Assembly (NCBI GenBank): GCA_016213845.1
Contig: JACQZN010000001.1
Location: 34,235-98,234 of the forward strand
Direction: 5' to 3'
Origin: Candidatus Wallbacteria bacterium
GTDB taxonomy: Bacteria; Muiribacteriota; UBA6191; JACPRK01
Length of the DNA: 64,000 nt
Of this stretch, positions 34,779 to 45,100 are shown one piece after another. The notes under the pieces are model-generated. The model saw only the letters and a list, made by a program, of their open reading frames with translations, had not been told where the DNA came from and made no database searches. Position 1 is the first letter of the stretch, and every line of letters begins with the position of its first letter. The position numbers and the translations under genes were made by a program.

Positions 34779-35972
34779 ATGCCGATCCAGCTCTCAGAAC
34801 GCGCCCACCGGTTCCCGGCTTCGCCCATCCGCAAGCTCTACCCGCTCGCCGAAGCGGCCCGCGCCCGGGGCGCCCAGGTCTACCACCTCAACATCGGTCA
34901 GCCCGACCTGGAAACACCCGCCGCCTACATCGACGTGCTGCACAAGTTCGATCGGCCCAACGTCGCCTACAGCCCCTCCCAGGGAGAAAAGGTCTACATC
35001 GACGCGCTCGTCGACTACTACGCCGGCATAGGCCACACACTCCCGCCCGCGCAGTTCCAGGTCACCATCGGCGGCAGCGAGGCGATCCTCTTCACCTTCC
35101 TGGCCGTCGCCTCGCCCGGCGACGAGGTGCTGATCCCGGAGCCCTTCTACACCAACTACCTGACGCTCGCGATGGCGGCCGGCCTCCAGGTCGTCCCCAT
35201 CACCACGCGCCCCGAGGACAACTACCGGTTGCCGCCGGCCTCCGAGATCGAAAAGCTCGTGACGAAGCGGACCCGGGCCATCCTCGTCTGCAATCCTTGC
35301 AACCCGACCGGCACAGTTCTGACGCAGGGAGAGCTCCAGACGCTGGCCGGTCTGGCCCGTGAGCGAGACCTTTTCCTGGTGAGCGACGAGGTCTACCGGG
35401 AGTTCGTCTACGGCGAGGAAAAGGCTGTATCTGCTCTGTCTCTGGCGGGGCTGGAGGACCGGGTCATTGTGGTCGACAGCATCTCGAAGCGCTACAGCGC
35501 CTGTGGCGCTCGCATCGGCTGTATGGTGAGCCGCAACGCCGAGATCATGGACTGCGCGCTGAGGCTGGCGCAGGCCCGCCTGAGCGCGCCAACCCTGGGC
35601 CAGTTGGGCGCGGCGGCCATGCGCGATATCGGGATGGGCTACTTCGAGGCGACCGTGGAGGAGTACCGCAAGCGCCGCGACATCGTCCACCACGAGCTGT
35701 CCTCCATCCCGGGCGTCCTGACGCACCTGCCGGCGGGGGCGTTCTATACGATGGCGCGCCTGCCGGTCCCGGACGCCGAGGCGTTCGCCCGGTGGCTGTT
35801 GACCGACTTCACGCTCGACGGGCACACCGTGATGTTCGCGCCCGCGGCCGGATTCTACGCAACCCCGGGCTTGGGCCTCGACGAAATCCGGATCGCTTAC
35901 GTGCTCAAGGAAGCCGACCTGCGAGGCGCGATGGCCTGCCTTCGGCGAGGGCTCGAAGTTTACCGGGCCTGA
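34779..35972 (+). CDS. PLP-dependent aminotransferase, class I/II (AspC-like)
   Basis: 397 residues. The family pattern is clear: NIGQPDLETP near the N-terminus, NPCNPTGTVLTQGEL with the Asn-Pro-Thr-Gly motif, SDEVYREFVYG (Asp/Tyr contacts to PLP), and the Schiff-base lysine in DSISKRYSACGARIG. It most resembles aspartate/aromatic aminotransferases of the I-gamma type. The substrate cannot be fixed. It is monocistronic; its end lies ten bases from the 3' end of the pilin gene on the other strand. Confidence 0.88.
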   Translation: MPIQLSERAHRFPASPIRKLYPLAEAARARGAQVYHLNIGQPDLETPAAYIDVLHKFDRPNVAYSPSQGEKVYIDALVDYYAGIGHTLPPAQFQVTIGGSEAILFTFLAVASPGDEVLIPEPFYTNYLTLAMAAGLQVVPITTRPEDNYRLPPASEIEKLVTKRTRAILVCNPCNPTGTVLTQGELQTLAGLARERDLFLVSDEVYREFVYGEEKAVSALSLAGLEDRVIVVDSISKRYSACGARIGCMVSRNAEIMDCALRLAQARLSAPTLGQLGAAAMRDIGMGYFEATVEEYRKRRDIVHHELSSIPGVLTHLPAGAFYTMARLPVPDAEAFARWLLTDFTLDGHTVMFAPAAGFYATPGLGLDEIRIAYVLKEADLRGAMACLRRGLEVYRA

Positions 35973-35982
35973 GGCTTACGCT

Positions 35983-36843
35983 TCACCAGCGGGCGGAGTG
36001 GCGATTCAAGGTGGAACCATCGGGTCCGACCGGCCCGCCCTGGTTACCCGCCACGGTGCCGGGGGAGTTATCACCCGGACCTGCGCCGTCACCGAAGGTG
36101 CCGTAGCACCCGCAGATGGCGATCTTGAAGGGAACCTGCGGACAGGGAGCCAGCGTGTTCACCGTCGCGGCCGGGTTGCCTGGGCTGCCGTCGACGATCC
36201 AGCCCGCGGGGAACCCGCCATTGCGGATAGGGGTGGCCCCAGCAGCGTCGTTGCCGCGGCCAGCGATCACGAAGACGTAGCGCCCCGTCAGACCGATGGG
36301 GGTGCCGCCGTGCGCGATAGGGGCGACGCCGCCACCCGTGGTGTCAAGGTAATCATCGGGAACGTTCTGCTTCTCGCCGTTGTAGTAGCGGGAGAGCGCG
36401 GACGGGCAGACCCAGATGTTGTCGTCACGGATGACCTGGTTGAGGGGCCCGGAGTTGCCTGTCGCGCCAGGGCCGGAGTTGACGAAACCATCGGGCCCTC
36501 CCACGGTGAGCTGGGTATCGGCGATCGACGGAATCGTGGAGCCTACAGCAGGTGGCACCGGATTGATGGTGGGGATGGTCGTGTTGTTCGTCAGCTTGCC
36601 GGTGCGGGTCGTGAAGCCGAAGGCGCACTTGGAGTTGGCCGCGAACCCCAATGTCGCTGTCTCCCAAACGCCGACAGCCTGCTCGATCTGCTTGAGCTGG
36701 CCGAGACAGGTCTTCCGTCGCGACACCTCGGCGAAGTTCTGGTACTTGGCCAGACCAGCTGCAGCGAGAATCCCGATGACGATGACCACGATGAGCAACT
36801 CAATGATCGTGAAACCCGCCTTGCCTCGGCTGGCAGCTCGCAT
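35983..36843 (-). CDS. type IV prepilin-like protein
   Basis: 286 residues from the ATG at 36843, with GGGAG six bases upstream. The class III signal is KAG followed by FTIIELLIVVIVIGILAAAG, with Glu5 and a hydrophobic helix. The mature part is long and Gly/Pro/Thr-rich, with several Cys residues (CLGQLKQIE, WVCPSAL, AICGCYGTF) that may form disulfides. It is therefore a pseudopilin or special pilin rather than a small major pilin. It is solitary and divergent from the kinase-FGE gene. A separate minor-pilin operon is at 55-60 kb. Confidence 0.85.
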   Translation of the reverse strand: MRAASRGKAGFTIIELLIVVIVIGILAAAGLAKYQNFAEVSRRKTCLGQLKQIEQAVGVWETATLGFAANSKCAFGFTTRTGKLTNNTTIPTINPVPPAVGSTIPSIADTQLTVGGPDGFVNSGPGATGNSGPLNQVIRDDNIWVCPSALSRYYNGEKQNVPDDYLDTTGGGVAPIAHGGTPIGLTGRYVFVIAGRGNDAAGATPIRNGGFPAGWIVDGSPGNPAATVNTLAPCPQVPFKIAICGCYGTFGDGAGPGDNSPGTVAGNQGGPVGPDGSTLNRHSARW

Positions 36844-37001
36844 ACACGTCTCCCTGCCCGGCCCTCCGGCCGGATATCGATTCATGGTGCCTAATGTTTC
36901 TACAAATTATGACACACTGGCGTAACAATCGCTCCTGGCAACGGTTTGACACCGACGCTGGTCAGGGCTCATGCTGAGCCGGCCAGAGGAGGACGACCCG
37001 G
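36844..37001. promoter_or_regulatory. divergent promoter region between pilin and kinase genes
   Basis: This gap is more AT-rich than its surroundings. On the minus strand CATAAT (36906-36911) is a -10-like box 63 bases before the pilin ATG. On the plus strand TTGACA (36946-36951) is a good -35 match, but the -10 at the right distance is poor (TCATGC). GGAGG upstream of the TTG at 37002 is the kinase ribosome-binding site. Confidence 0.3.
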
Positions 37002-38960
37002 TTGGGCGAGGGCGATTCACGAGTGACGCGGGCCGGGGGGCCGGTCGTGGCCGGGCCGCCACGGCGGTTCTCCAGCGCGTTCCAGGAGCGCTTCGAGATC
37101 CAGTCTACACTGGGCTCCGGCGGGATGGGGGTCGTCTATCTCGCAACCGACAAGAGCCTGGACCGGCAGGTGGCAATCAAGTTCTCGCACGCCCAGGACC
37201 CGGAGAGCCTGGCCCGGTTCGCGCGTGAGGGTCGTGTCCTGGCGCAGCTGCGACACCCCAACCTCATCCAGGTCTACGATATCGGCGAAGAGGCCGGCCA
37301 TCCCTTCCTGGTCATCGAAGTCGCCGAAGGACAGACGCTGGCGGAGCGGATCGCGTCCGTGGGGTCGCTGGAGCCGCTCGAGGCGCTCGGCTTCGCCGTG
37401 CAGATCGCCTCCGGATTGGCCTCGGCGCACGCGCAAGGCATTCTCCATCGGGACCTCAAGAGCGCCAACATCCTGATCACCGACGAGGGCGCCATCAAGA
37501 TCTGCGACTTCGGTCTGGCCCGCACCGTCTCGGGCGCCGATCGCGTCACGACGGAGGGTGCCTTCCTGGGCACGCCCGAATACCTGGCGCCCGAGCTCGT
37601 GGAGGGGAGCGCGCCTTCGGTTCGCAGCGACCTCTACGCGCTGGGGTGCGTGCTGATGGAGATGCTGACCGGACAGCCGCCGTTCCCCGCGGAACAGAAG
37701 GACGGAACGCGGCGGTCGATCTCGGACGTGGTCGCAGCCCAGATGTCTCAGACTCCGCCCGTGGTGTCGGACCGCATGCCGGGCGTCTCCTCCGAGCTCG
37801 ACGATCTGGTCGGGCGCTGTCTGGCCAAGCGGCCTGAAGAGCGGCCGACGGACGCCCAGGCTGTGGCCGCCATTCTCGATGCATGCGAACGGCGGGAGTC
37901 GGTTCGGTCGCAGGTTCGCATCCGTCCGGCTTCGGGGGTTCGACCCCGCTCGGGTAGGTCGCCCGCGGCGGCCCAGGCGTCGCCCACGGCGCGGCTGACG
38001 GCGCGCCTTCCGGATGACGATGCCACCGGTCCCAAGCCGGTGCTGAAGCGGGGCGCGGGACTGCCGTTGTCGAGAGGCTTCCTGGTCGGCTCGGCGCTGG
38101 CACTGGCGGGGCTGTCGACGATAGTGATGCTGGCCTGGGCTCTACGGGAGCCGGACACGAGGCGGCCCGCGGGCATTCACGAGTCGCTGGCCGGGCTGGC
38201 GCCGATCGGCTCCAACACGAAGGGCTGCGCGGAGTACGTGCACCTCAAGAGCGGCATCGAGCTGGTGCAGATCCCCGAGGGCGAGTTCTGGCGCGGCTCC
38301 GACACCGGCGAGGATGACGAGAAGCCGGTCCGGCGCATCCGGGTCGACGGCTACTTCCTCGGAAAGGTGCCGGTGACCCGAAACCAATACGCGCGCTACT
38401 GCAAGGAGCGGGGCCGCAAGGCGCCCCCCGTGCCTGCCTGGAACCCGGGCGGTGACCACCCCGTGTCGAACGTGACCTGGCATGAGGCTCAGCAGTTCTG
38501 CGAGTGGGCCGGCTTGCGGCTGCCGAGCGAGGCCGAATGGGAGTACGCCGCCCGCGGGCCGGACGGGCGCAAGTACCCCTGGGGTGACGAGCCTCCAGAC
38601 GCCGGCGGAGCGGCGCGGGCGAACTATTCGCAGGAGCCCGGGCTACTCGACGGTTTCAAGTACACGTCGCCGGTCGGGAGCTTCGGCCCGCGGGCGCGGC
38701 TTCCCATGGCGGACGGCAGCTCCCCCTTCGGGCTGCTCGACATGGCCGGCAACGTCTGGCAGTGGTGCCAGGACACCTACGACCTCCGCTACTACGAGCA
38801 GTCGCCCGCCAGCAACCCCGTGCGATCGCTGCCCTCGGCGCGCCGACCCCTTCGTGGCGGTGCCTACTACAGCAAGCCCTGGTTCCTGCGCTCCACCTAC
38901 CGCTACGGCTACCTCGCCAACGAGACCGCCGAATTCGTCGGTTTCCGCGTGGCACGCTAG
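37002..38960 (+). CDS. membrane Ser/Thr kinase fused to formylglycine-generating-enzyme-like domain
   Basis: 652 residues from a TTG with GGAGG nine bases upstream. The kinase domain (about 30-290) has the glycine loop LGSGGMGVVY, HRDLKSANIL (His149, catalytic Asp151) and DFG (Asp169). A single transmembrane helix lies at about 360-385 (FLVGSALALAGLSTIVMLAW). The outer domain (about 405-650) is a SUMF1/FGE-sulfatase fold: PEGEFWRGSD, PVTRNQYARYC, LPSEAEWEYAARG, MAGNVWQW and LRGGAYYS. Such domains can bind ligands or glycans without enzymatic activity. It is divergent from the lone prepilin gene. Confidence 0.9.
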   Translation: MGEGDSRVTRAGGPVVAGPPRRFSSAFQERFEIQSTLGSGGMGVVYLATDKSLDRQVAIKFSHAQDPESLARFAREGRVLAQLRHPNLIQVYDIGEEAGHPFLVIEVAEGQTLAERIASVGSLEPLEALGFAVQIASGLASAHAQGILHRDLKSANILITDEGAIKICDFGLARTVSGADRVTTEGAFLGTPEYLAPELVEGSAPSVRSDLYALGCVLMEMLTGQPPFPAEQKDGTRRSISDVVAAQMSQTPPVVSDRMPGVSSELDDLVGRCLAKRPEERPTDAQAVAAILDACERRESVRSQVRIRPASGVRPRSGRSPAAAQASPTARLTARLPDDDATGPKPVLKRGAGLPLSRGFLVGSALALAGLSTIVMLAWALREPDTRRPAGIHESLAGLAPIGSNTKGCAEYVHLKSGIELVQIPEGEFWRGSDTGEDDEKPVRRIRVDGYFLGKVPVTRNQYARYCKERGRKAPPVPAWNPGGDHPVSNVTWHEAQQFCEWAGLRLPSEAEWEYAARGPDGRKYPWGDEPPDAGGAARANYSQEPGLLDGFKYTSPVGSFGPRARLPMADGSSPFGLLDMAGNVWQWCQDTYDLRYYEQSPASNPVRSLPSARRPLRGGAYYSKPWFLRSTYRYGYLANETAEFVGFRVAR

Positions 38961-38984
38961 GGCCAGCGGAAGCCCGTGGCGTGG

Positions 38985-39055
38985 GGAAACCCGTGGCGTC
39001 TACCTGTACCGGGTTTTCTCCGAAAACCCGGTACAGGTAGACGCCACGGGTTTCC
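38985..39055. repeat. 71-bp perfect palindrome, hairpin family copy 1
   Basis: Arms 38985-39018 and 39022-39055 are perfectly complementary over 34 bases with a three-base loop. The core GTGGCGTCTACCTGTACCGG recurs at 61321-61340. The hairpin lies between convergent genes, 24 bases after the kinase stop and 49 bases from the end of the giant membrane gene. No T-run follows, so simple intrinsic termination is not evident. A short direct repeat CCCGTGGCGT is found just left of it (38973-38982). Confidence 0.9.
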
Positions 39056-39103
39056 GCCACGGCGCCACGGGGTTTTCGTGCGCCGGGCTTTCACCGCGGG
39101 ATT

Positions 39104-42100
39104 TCAGTCCCAGCTCTCCAGGGCCACCTTCCAGCGGCCGAGCTTCTCGGCCAGCTCGGCGCGCTTCTTTTCGAAGAAGGCTGCCACGGCGATGACCAGG
39201 CCGCCCGCCGAGAGCAGCATCCAGACGGCGGAGAGCTCGGCCTCGATGGACCGAGAGACCGCGAAGCCGAGAAGGTCGCCTGCCAGCAGCACGGCCCCGA
39301 AGTAGAGGAAGACGCGGACCCGCATCCAGATGCCGCCGAAGATCGCGGCGACGCAGATGGCGGCGAGGTTCAGCATGTTTGCCACGCTCTGCCGGCTGGC
39401 GAACTCGAGCGCCGGGGCGCCCAGGACGAGGAGGCTGGCCAGCAATCGGAGTCGATTCCGCATCTGAGGACTGAAGGCGTCGCGCTCCAGCTCCGTTGCC
39501 CAGAGGAGCGTCATTCCGACGGGCGAGACATAGGCCTGCCACGAGACGAACTCGAGCCTAATCCAGACCATTCCCAGGCCGACGTTGTAGAGCGCGGCGG
39601 CCAGGAACCTCAGCCCGTAGTGCCGCGGGTCGAGGCTGGCCGAGGAGTAAAAGGCTCCCGAGACAAGGACCATCAAGATGTTTTCGGTCGTCGGCCCGCG
39701 GTGCAGGAAAGCGGCCATCAGCAGGAACGGCAGCGTCAGCGCGGTGCGCGCCAGCGGCCGGGCGAAGACGGGCCTGCGCCAGCCGGCGGCCGCCTGGCTG
39801 ACCGCCAGCAACCCGAAGTCGAGCATGACGCCGAGCAGTCCGGCCCAGGGCGAGCCGTGGAGGATGCCGGAAGTGCGCAGGTAAACGTAGACGCCCGCCA
39901 GGCAGGCCTCGCCGACATAGACGGCCAGCTCGTTGCCCGAGTCGTACGCACTCCGGAGGGCGAAGAGGCCCGTGCCCGCCAGAACGGCGGTGACGCAGCA
40001 GACCGTCACGGGCGTCGCAGGCAGCACGAAGGCAACCAGCGCCAGGATCAGCGCTGCCGTGACGAAGGTCGTCGACATGCCGGGCTCGCGCAGCTCTTCG
40101 GGGAGCCTCGAGGCCGCTGCCGGGCGGCGGAGCAGCAGGTCCCAGATGAATCCGACGGTCACGAGGACAGCCGCCACGCAAGGCAGGTGGGCAAGCGACC
40201 AGTCGCCAAAGCCCGCGCCTGCCCCGGCGGCGGCGACGGCCACGGCCGTCACCCCACACAGCGCCGCTGCGCGGCCGGCGTCGGAGCTGGCCGTGAGCGC
40301 GCGGTACGCCGCCGCCACCGCCGTCAGCGACAGAAGCCGGGCAGAGCTGCCGAGCTCGACCCGTCCCAGCGCCGAGAGCGCCGGTAGCGCCGAGAGACAG
40401 GCCAGGGCTCGGAGCGCACCTTCGTAGAATCGGCAGGCGGGCTGCATGTACTCCGGCACGCGAGCTCTGGCCAGGGCCCAGGAGAGCGTCAGGCTCACGG
40501 CCGCAGCCAGTGGCCACAAGAAGAGCAGCTCCCAGGCGCGGGGCGTAGCGAACTGCCACGTGACGTCGAAAAGACACGCAAGCCCCAGACCCAGTCCCGC
40601 GAATCCCCACACGGTGCCGCTGGTCTTCGCAGCGCCTGAGAAGCCCGCGACGGCGCCCGCTGCGAGCGCCAGCGCCGCAGCCCACCCGCCCTCCGAGGCG
40701 GCCGGGAAGACACCTAGCATCCCGAGCCCCGCCGCCAGGTGCGCCAGCTTGGCGGGCCAGCCAGGCGCCACGGACTCGAGGAAGGGCGCAACCCCGTGCA
40801 GGAGAAGGGCCGCTGCCAGCAGCGCGAAGCAGTGGCTCTGGTCCGAGGGCCAGGGTACATGCCACACCGATGACGCAGCCACGCCCGCCGTCAGTCCCGC
40901 GAGGCCGACGAGATCCAAGATATCCGAGAGAGCCTTCCACTCGGCTTGGGTAAGCCCGAAGTCGCCCGATCGGCGGCCGGCGCGCAGGAGCGCGGCCGAG
41001 GTCGCTGCAGCAAGGAGCAGCAACGGTGCGGGCGAGAGCCAGTCCAGGCTGGCGGCCAACCGGAACACGGCCGCGAACGCAGCGCCGCACCCCAGGTAGG
41101 CCGCCCCATGCACGGCGCGGCCGGACGCCGCGAAGAGCCAGAACCTGGAGCAAGCTCCGAGCGCCAGGATGACTGCAAGTCCATGGACCACCCCCAAAGG
41201 CCGCGAGACCGACGCCAGCCCCGCGAACATCGCTGCGCAGACAACCGCCTGAGGAACCGCGCGCTCGAGAAGCTCAGGTGCCGCCTCGCAGGCCCGTGCA
41301 TGGCCGGACAACCGATCGAAAAGCACTCCGGCAGCAACGAGCGCAAGTGCCGCCGCGGGCAGGTGGGCGGGCGACCAACCGCCCGCGCCGGCGGCCAGCC
41401 TCGCCGCCAGTGTGGTCGCACTTGCCACGGCGAGGGCTGCCGCCGAGCGACCCAGAATGGAGTCTGCGCGCCGGGTGCGAGCCAGCGCGAAGAGCGCCCC
41501 GAGCAACGCCAGCTTGAGCGCCGAGTCGAAGCCCACGACCAGGGCCGACACCACCGATGGCAGTCCCAGTAACGCCGCCGCCGGCAGCAGCGCCGCCGCG
41601 TGGAAAGCGCGAGCGCCTTCCAACCAATCCGGAGCTCGTCTGCGCTCCAGGAACCACGCCAGCGCGAACGCCGCGCCAGCCAGCACCGGCCAGGCCAGCA
41701 ACAACTCCGCGGAACGAGGCTGCGCCGCGGTCCAGGCCGCGTGCAGCACGGCGGCCAGTGCGAAGACCGACCCCGAAAGTCCCCAGATCGCGGCCTGCTG
41801 GCGATGGCCCGCGACAAGCCCCAGCACCGCGGCAAGGGCCAGCGCGCTCGTTGCATACCAGCCGCCCGGCCTGGCAGCCGGCCAGACCCCCGCCAGTGCG
41901 ATGGCCGCAGCGATGTGAAACAGGCGCTCTGCCCAGCGAGGCACTGCCCGGGGGCCGCCGACGGCGTCCGGTAGCTCCCCCTCGGGCGTCGCCCACCGCC
42001 GAACGGCCTCGGCCATCACGGCCAGCGTTGCCGCCGCCGCCATCAGCCCGAAGCCTTCGGATTCGGGCGACGGCCACGCCACGTCCCGCAAGAAGAGCCC

Positions 42101-45100
42101 GAGAACACCGGCGACGGTCGAAAGCAGCCCCAGCACATCCAGCTGACTCGAAAGTGTTTTCCAATCCTTTTGCCTCAATCCGAAGCCACCGCACCGCGCC
42201 CCGGCCCCGAGAAGCCCCATGGAGGTGCCGGCCAGCAGGAGACAGATCGCCGCCGGCGATCGCCAGCCCGCCACAGCTGCCGCCCTGAGAGCGGCCGCGT
42301 AGGCCATGCCGCACCCGAGCATGGCCGCGCCCGTATCGGCGTCCGCGACGGCGCGCCCCAGAGAGCCCGCCGCCGAGAGCGCAAGCGTCGCGAAGATCAG
42401 CGCGGACATCGCAGAGGGCTGCGGCCAGGCGAAGCAAGCCAGCGCCAGCGCGAGGCCGGCGTGCGAGCAGAGGACCGCAGGCAGCGGCAGGAGCCACTCT
42501 TCCGGCACCGCGCCGGGCAAGCCGCCGCCAAGGACAGCCAGGTACCGTCGCCGCGCCAGTTCCCAGGCAAGCCCCGCGACCGTCAGAGCCGCACCCGCCG
42601 CTGGCAAATGCACCGCGGACCACGGTCCGCTCCCGGCGCTCGCACACGCAGCCATACCGGCGAGCGCAGCCACCAGGAGGCCAGCCGATGCCAGCCCGAG
42701 CCAGGCGCGAAGGTGCCCCCAAGGGAGGGCTTCCCTCGAGACCTCCGGCCAGCCGGCCTCATCGGCCTCCGGGCGGACCGCACCCGGCCTCAGGCGCCGC
42801 GCCCAGAGCGCCAGGAGGGCAAGCAACATGAGCCGACCGGAGGCGCCCGGGCCGACCTGGACAGCGCTGCCGAGGGCAGGCGCGGCCAGTAGGAGGGCGG
42901 CAAGTTGAAGCCCCTCGCCATAGGCCGCGCGCGCCATCTGCAAATGGGCCGGCAGCCGCGCGGCCCGCAGACCGGCCGCCAGCGCCAGCGCAAGACCCGA
43001 GAAGAGCGGCCACGAGACCAGCCAGAACCAGGATTGCGGCGCCGCGGCCGTCCACGCCGCCACGGCGACTGCACCCAGACCGGCACCCACCCCGGCGAAT
43101 CCCCACGCGGCCACGTCCACCGCCGCCGCGCACCAGAGCAGAAGGCCGCTGGAGAGCCCGAAACCCACCGCCGACGTCCAGCCCCCCTGCTGCCAGCCCG
43201 GCACGACTCCCGCCAGCGCCAGCGCCCCGGCTGCGTGCATCAGCCCCGCCGGCCAGGCGGCCGGAGCCCACCGCGCAGGATACGAGAGCAGCGCCAGCAC
43301 GAGCGCCGCGGCGTGCAGGCGCAACGCCCGCTCCACCGGCCCCGGCCACGCCACGTCCCGGCCGAAGGCCACCGTCACCCCCAGGACTGCCGAGCCAAGA
43401 CCGAAACCACTCAACGCACTCGACAGACCGTTCCAGTCCTCCTCCGGCAACCCGAAACTCCGGAAGCCCGTTCCGGCAGCGCAGAGCACGAGCGAGACGG
43501 CCGCGACCGCCAGCAACCCCGAGGAGAGCGTGAGCCAACCCGCCTCGAGCAATCCCTGGTACGCCCCCGCGAAGGCTGCCGAGCACCCCAGGACCACGGC
43601 AGAGCGATGCCAGATCGCGCTGCCCGTCAGCAGCGTCACGAAGGCGTGCAGCGCGGCCAGCCACCCCAGGAGTGAAACGAGCGATAGAGTCCCGGAAACC
43701 GCTCCCGGGCCCGCGCCCCCCTGTACCAGCGCCGGCGACAACCGGGACGCTTCCGCCGCAAGCTGCTCGAAGACCCCGCGGAACGCCACGAGCGACACCA
43801 GACCGGCCGCCCACCCGGCCAGCGCCCGGGCCCACCCGGCCGCTCGCGTCCCCAGCACAGGAGACGCCCAAGCAGCGGCTCCGAGCGCCCGCTCCGCAAC
43901 CCAGAAGAGTCCTGCCTGGACGGCCAGCACCGTCGCCGCAAGCGGAACCCCGGCGACCGGATTGACCGCCAACCCGGCCCGGTCAATGGCGCGAGCCGCC
44001 GGCTCCAGGAAGAGCGCGCTCGACGCCGCCCAGAAGACCAGCTGGCCCGCGTCGCTCGAGAAGAGCGCGAGCCCGGCCAGACACTCGCCCAACGCAAGAC
44101 CCACGGCCTGCCACGGAACCTCAGCCCGCATGGCCCAGAGGTGAGCCGCGCTCGCACACCCGGCTGCAAGGATCAGTACGGTCACATTCCCGAAGGCCCG
44201 CGCATCGCAGGCGGCCGCGCTCTGAACGTCCGAGGCGCCGCGGCCCAGCCACGCGGCCGCCACACGGTAACCCGCAGCCACGAGTAGCAGCATCTGCAGC
44301 GCCGTCGCCACTCGCAGGTCCTCGGCCGGCGCCAGCGCGGTCCGCCAGACCGCGAACGCCTCCAGCCCGAGCGCGCCCCAGAGCGCGAGCGTGAAGAGCC
44401 CCAGCAGCCGAGCCAGTGCGGGAGCACCAGCGTGCACCCTGGGCGAGACGATGCCCTGCACGGCCAGCAGCGTCGCCAGCCGCGCCAGGTGATGCGGCGT
44501 CGTTCCCACAGCCGAAAGAAGCGCGACGAAAGAACCGGCAAAGGCCGCCCCACCGAAGGCCGATGCCAGCGTCGTGGCTGCTTCGCCTCGGAACACGGGC
44601 TCCCGCGCCGCCAGCACTCGCTCTGCGGCCATCCATCCCAGCGCCATCGTCAGCGCCGTCAGCGCGAAGTAGGGTTCCAGGAAGAACTGCTCCAGCGTGG
44701 CGCCCGTCCGGACCGCCGCGGCGTACGCTCCCCAGACCACAGAGAGGCTTCCGAGTAGCGCCGCCCCGAAGAAGGCGACGTCGGCGCGACCTCCGGGCGC
44801 CAGGAAGTGCCAGTGCGCCGCTGCCAGCGCCAGCAGTCCGGCCGCCTCGAAGCCCGAGAGCTGGGGCACCCCAGCCAGCGCCAGCACACCCATCGCCAGC
44901 GACACGGCGCGCGTGACCGCCAACGCCTCGGAACCGGGCCCCACCGATCGCGACAGGTCCAGCGACCGGCCGCCCCGGACCAGCTCCCCCATCCAGCGAC
45001 CGGCACTGGCGATCGCCAGCGCCAGCCAGGCCGCCCCCGCAGCGCACCAGGCCCAGGGCAAGCCCGTCGCCCGTATCGCAGCCAGCGTCGCGGCCGTAGC

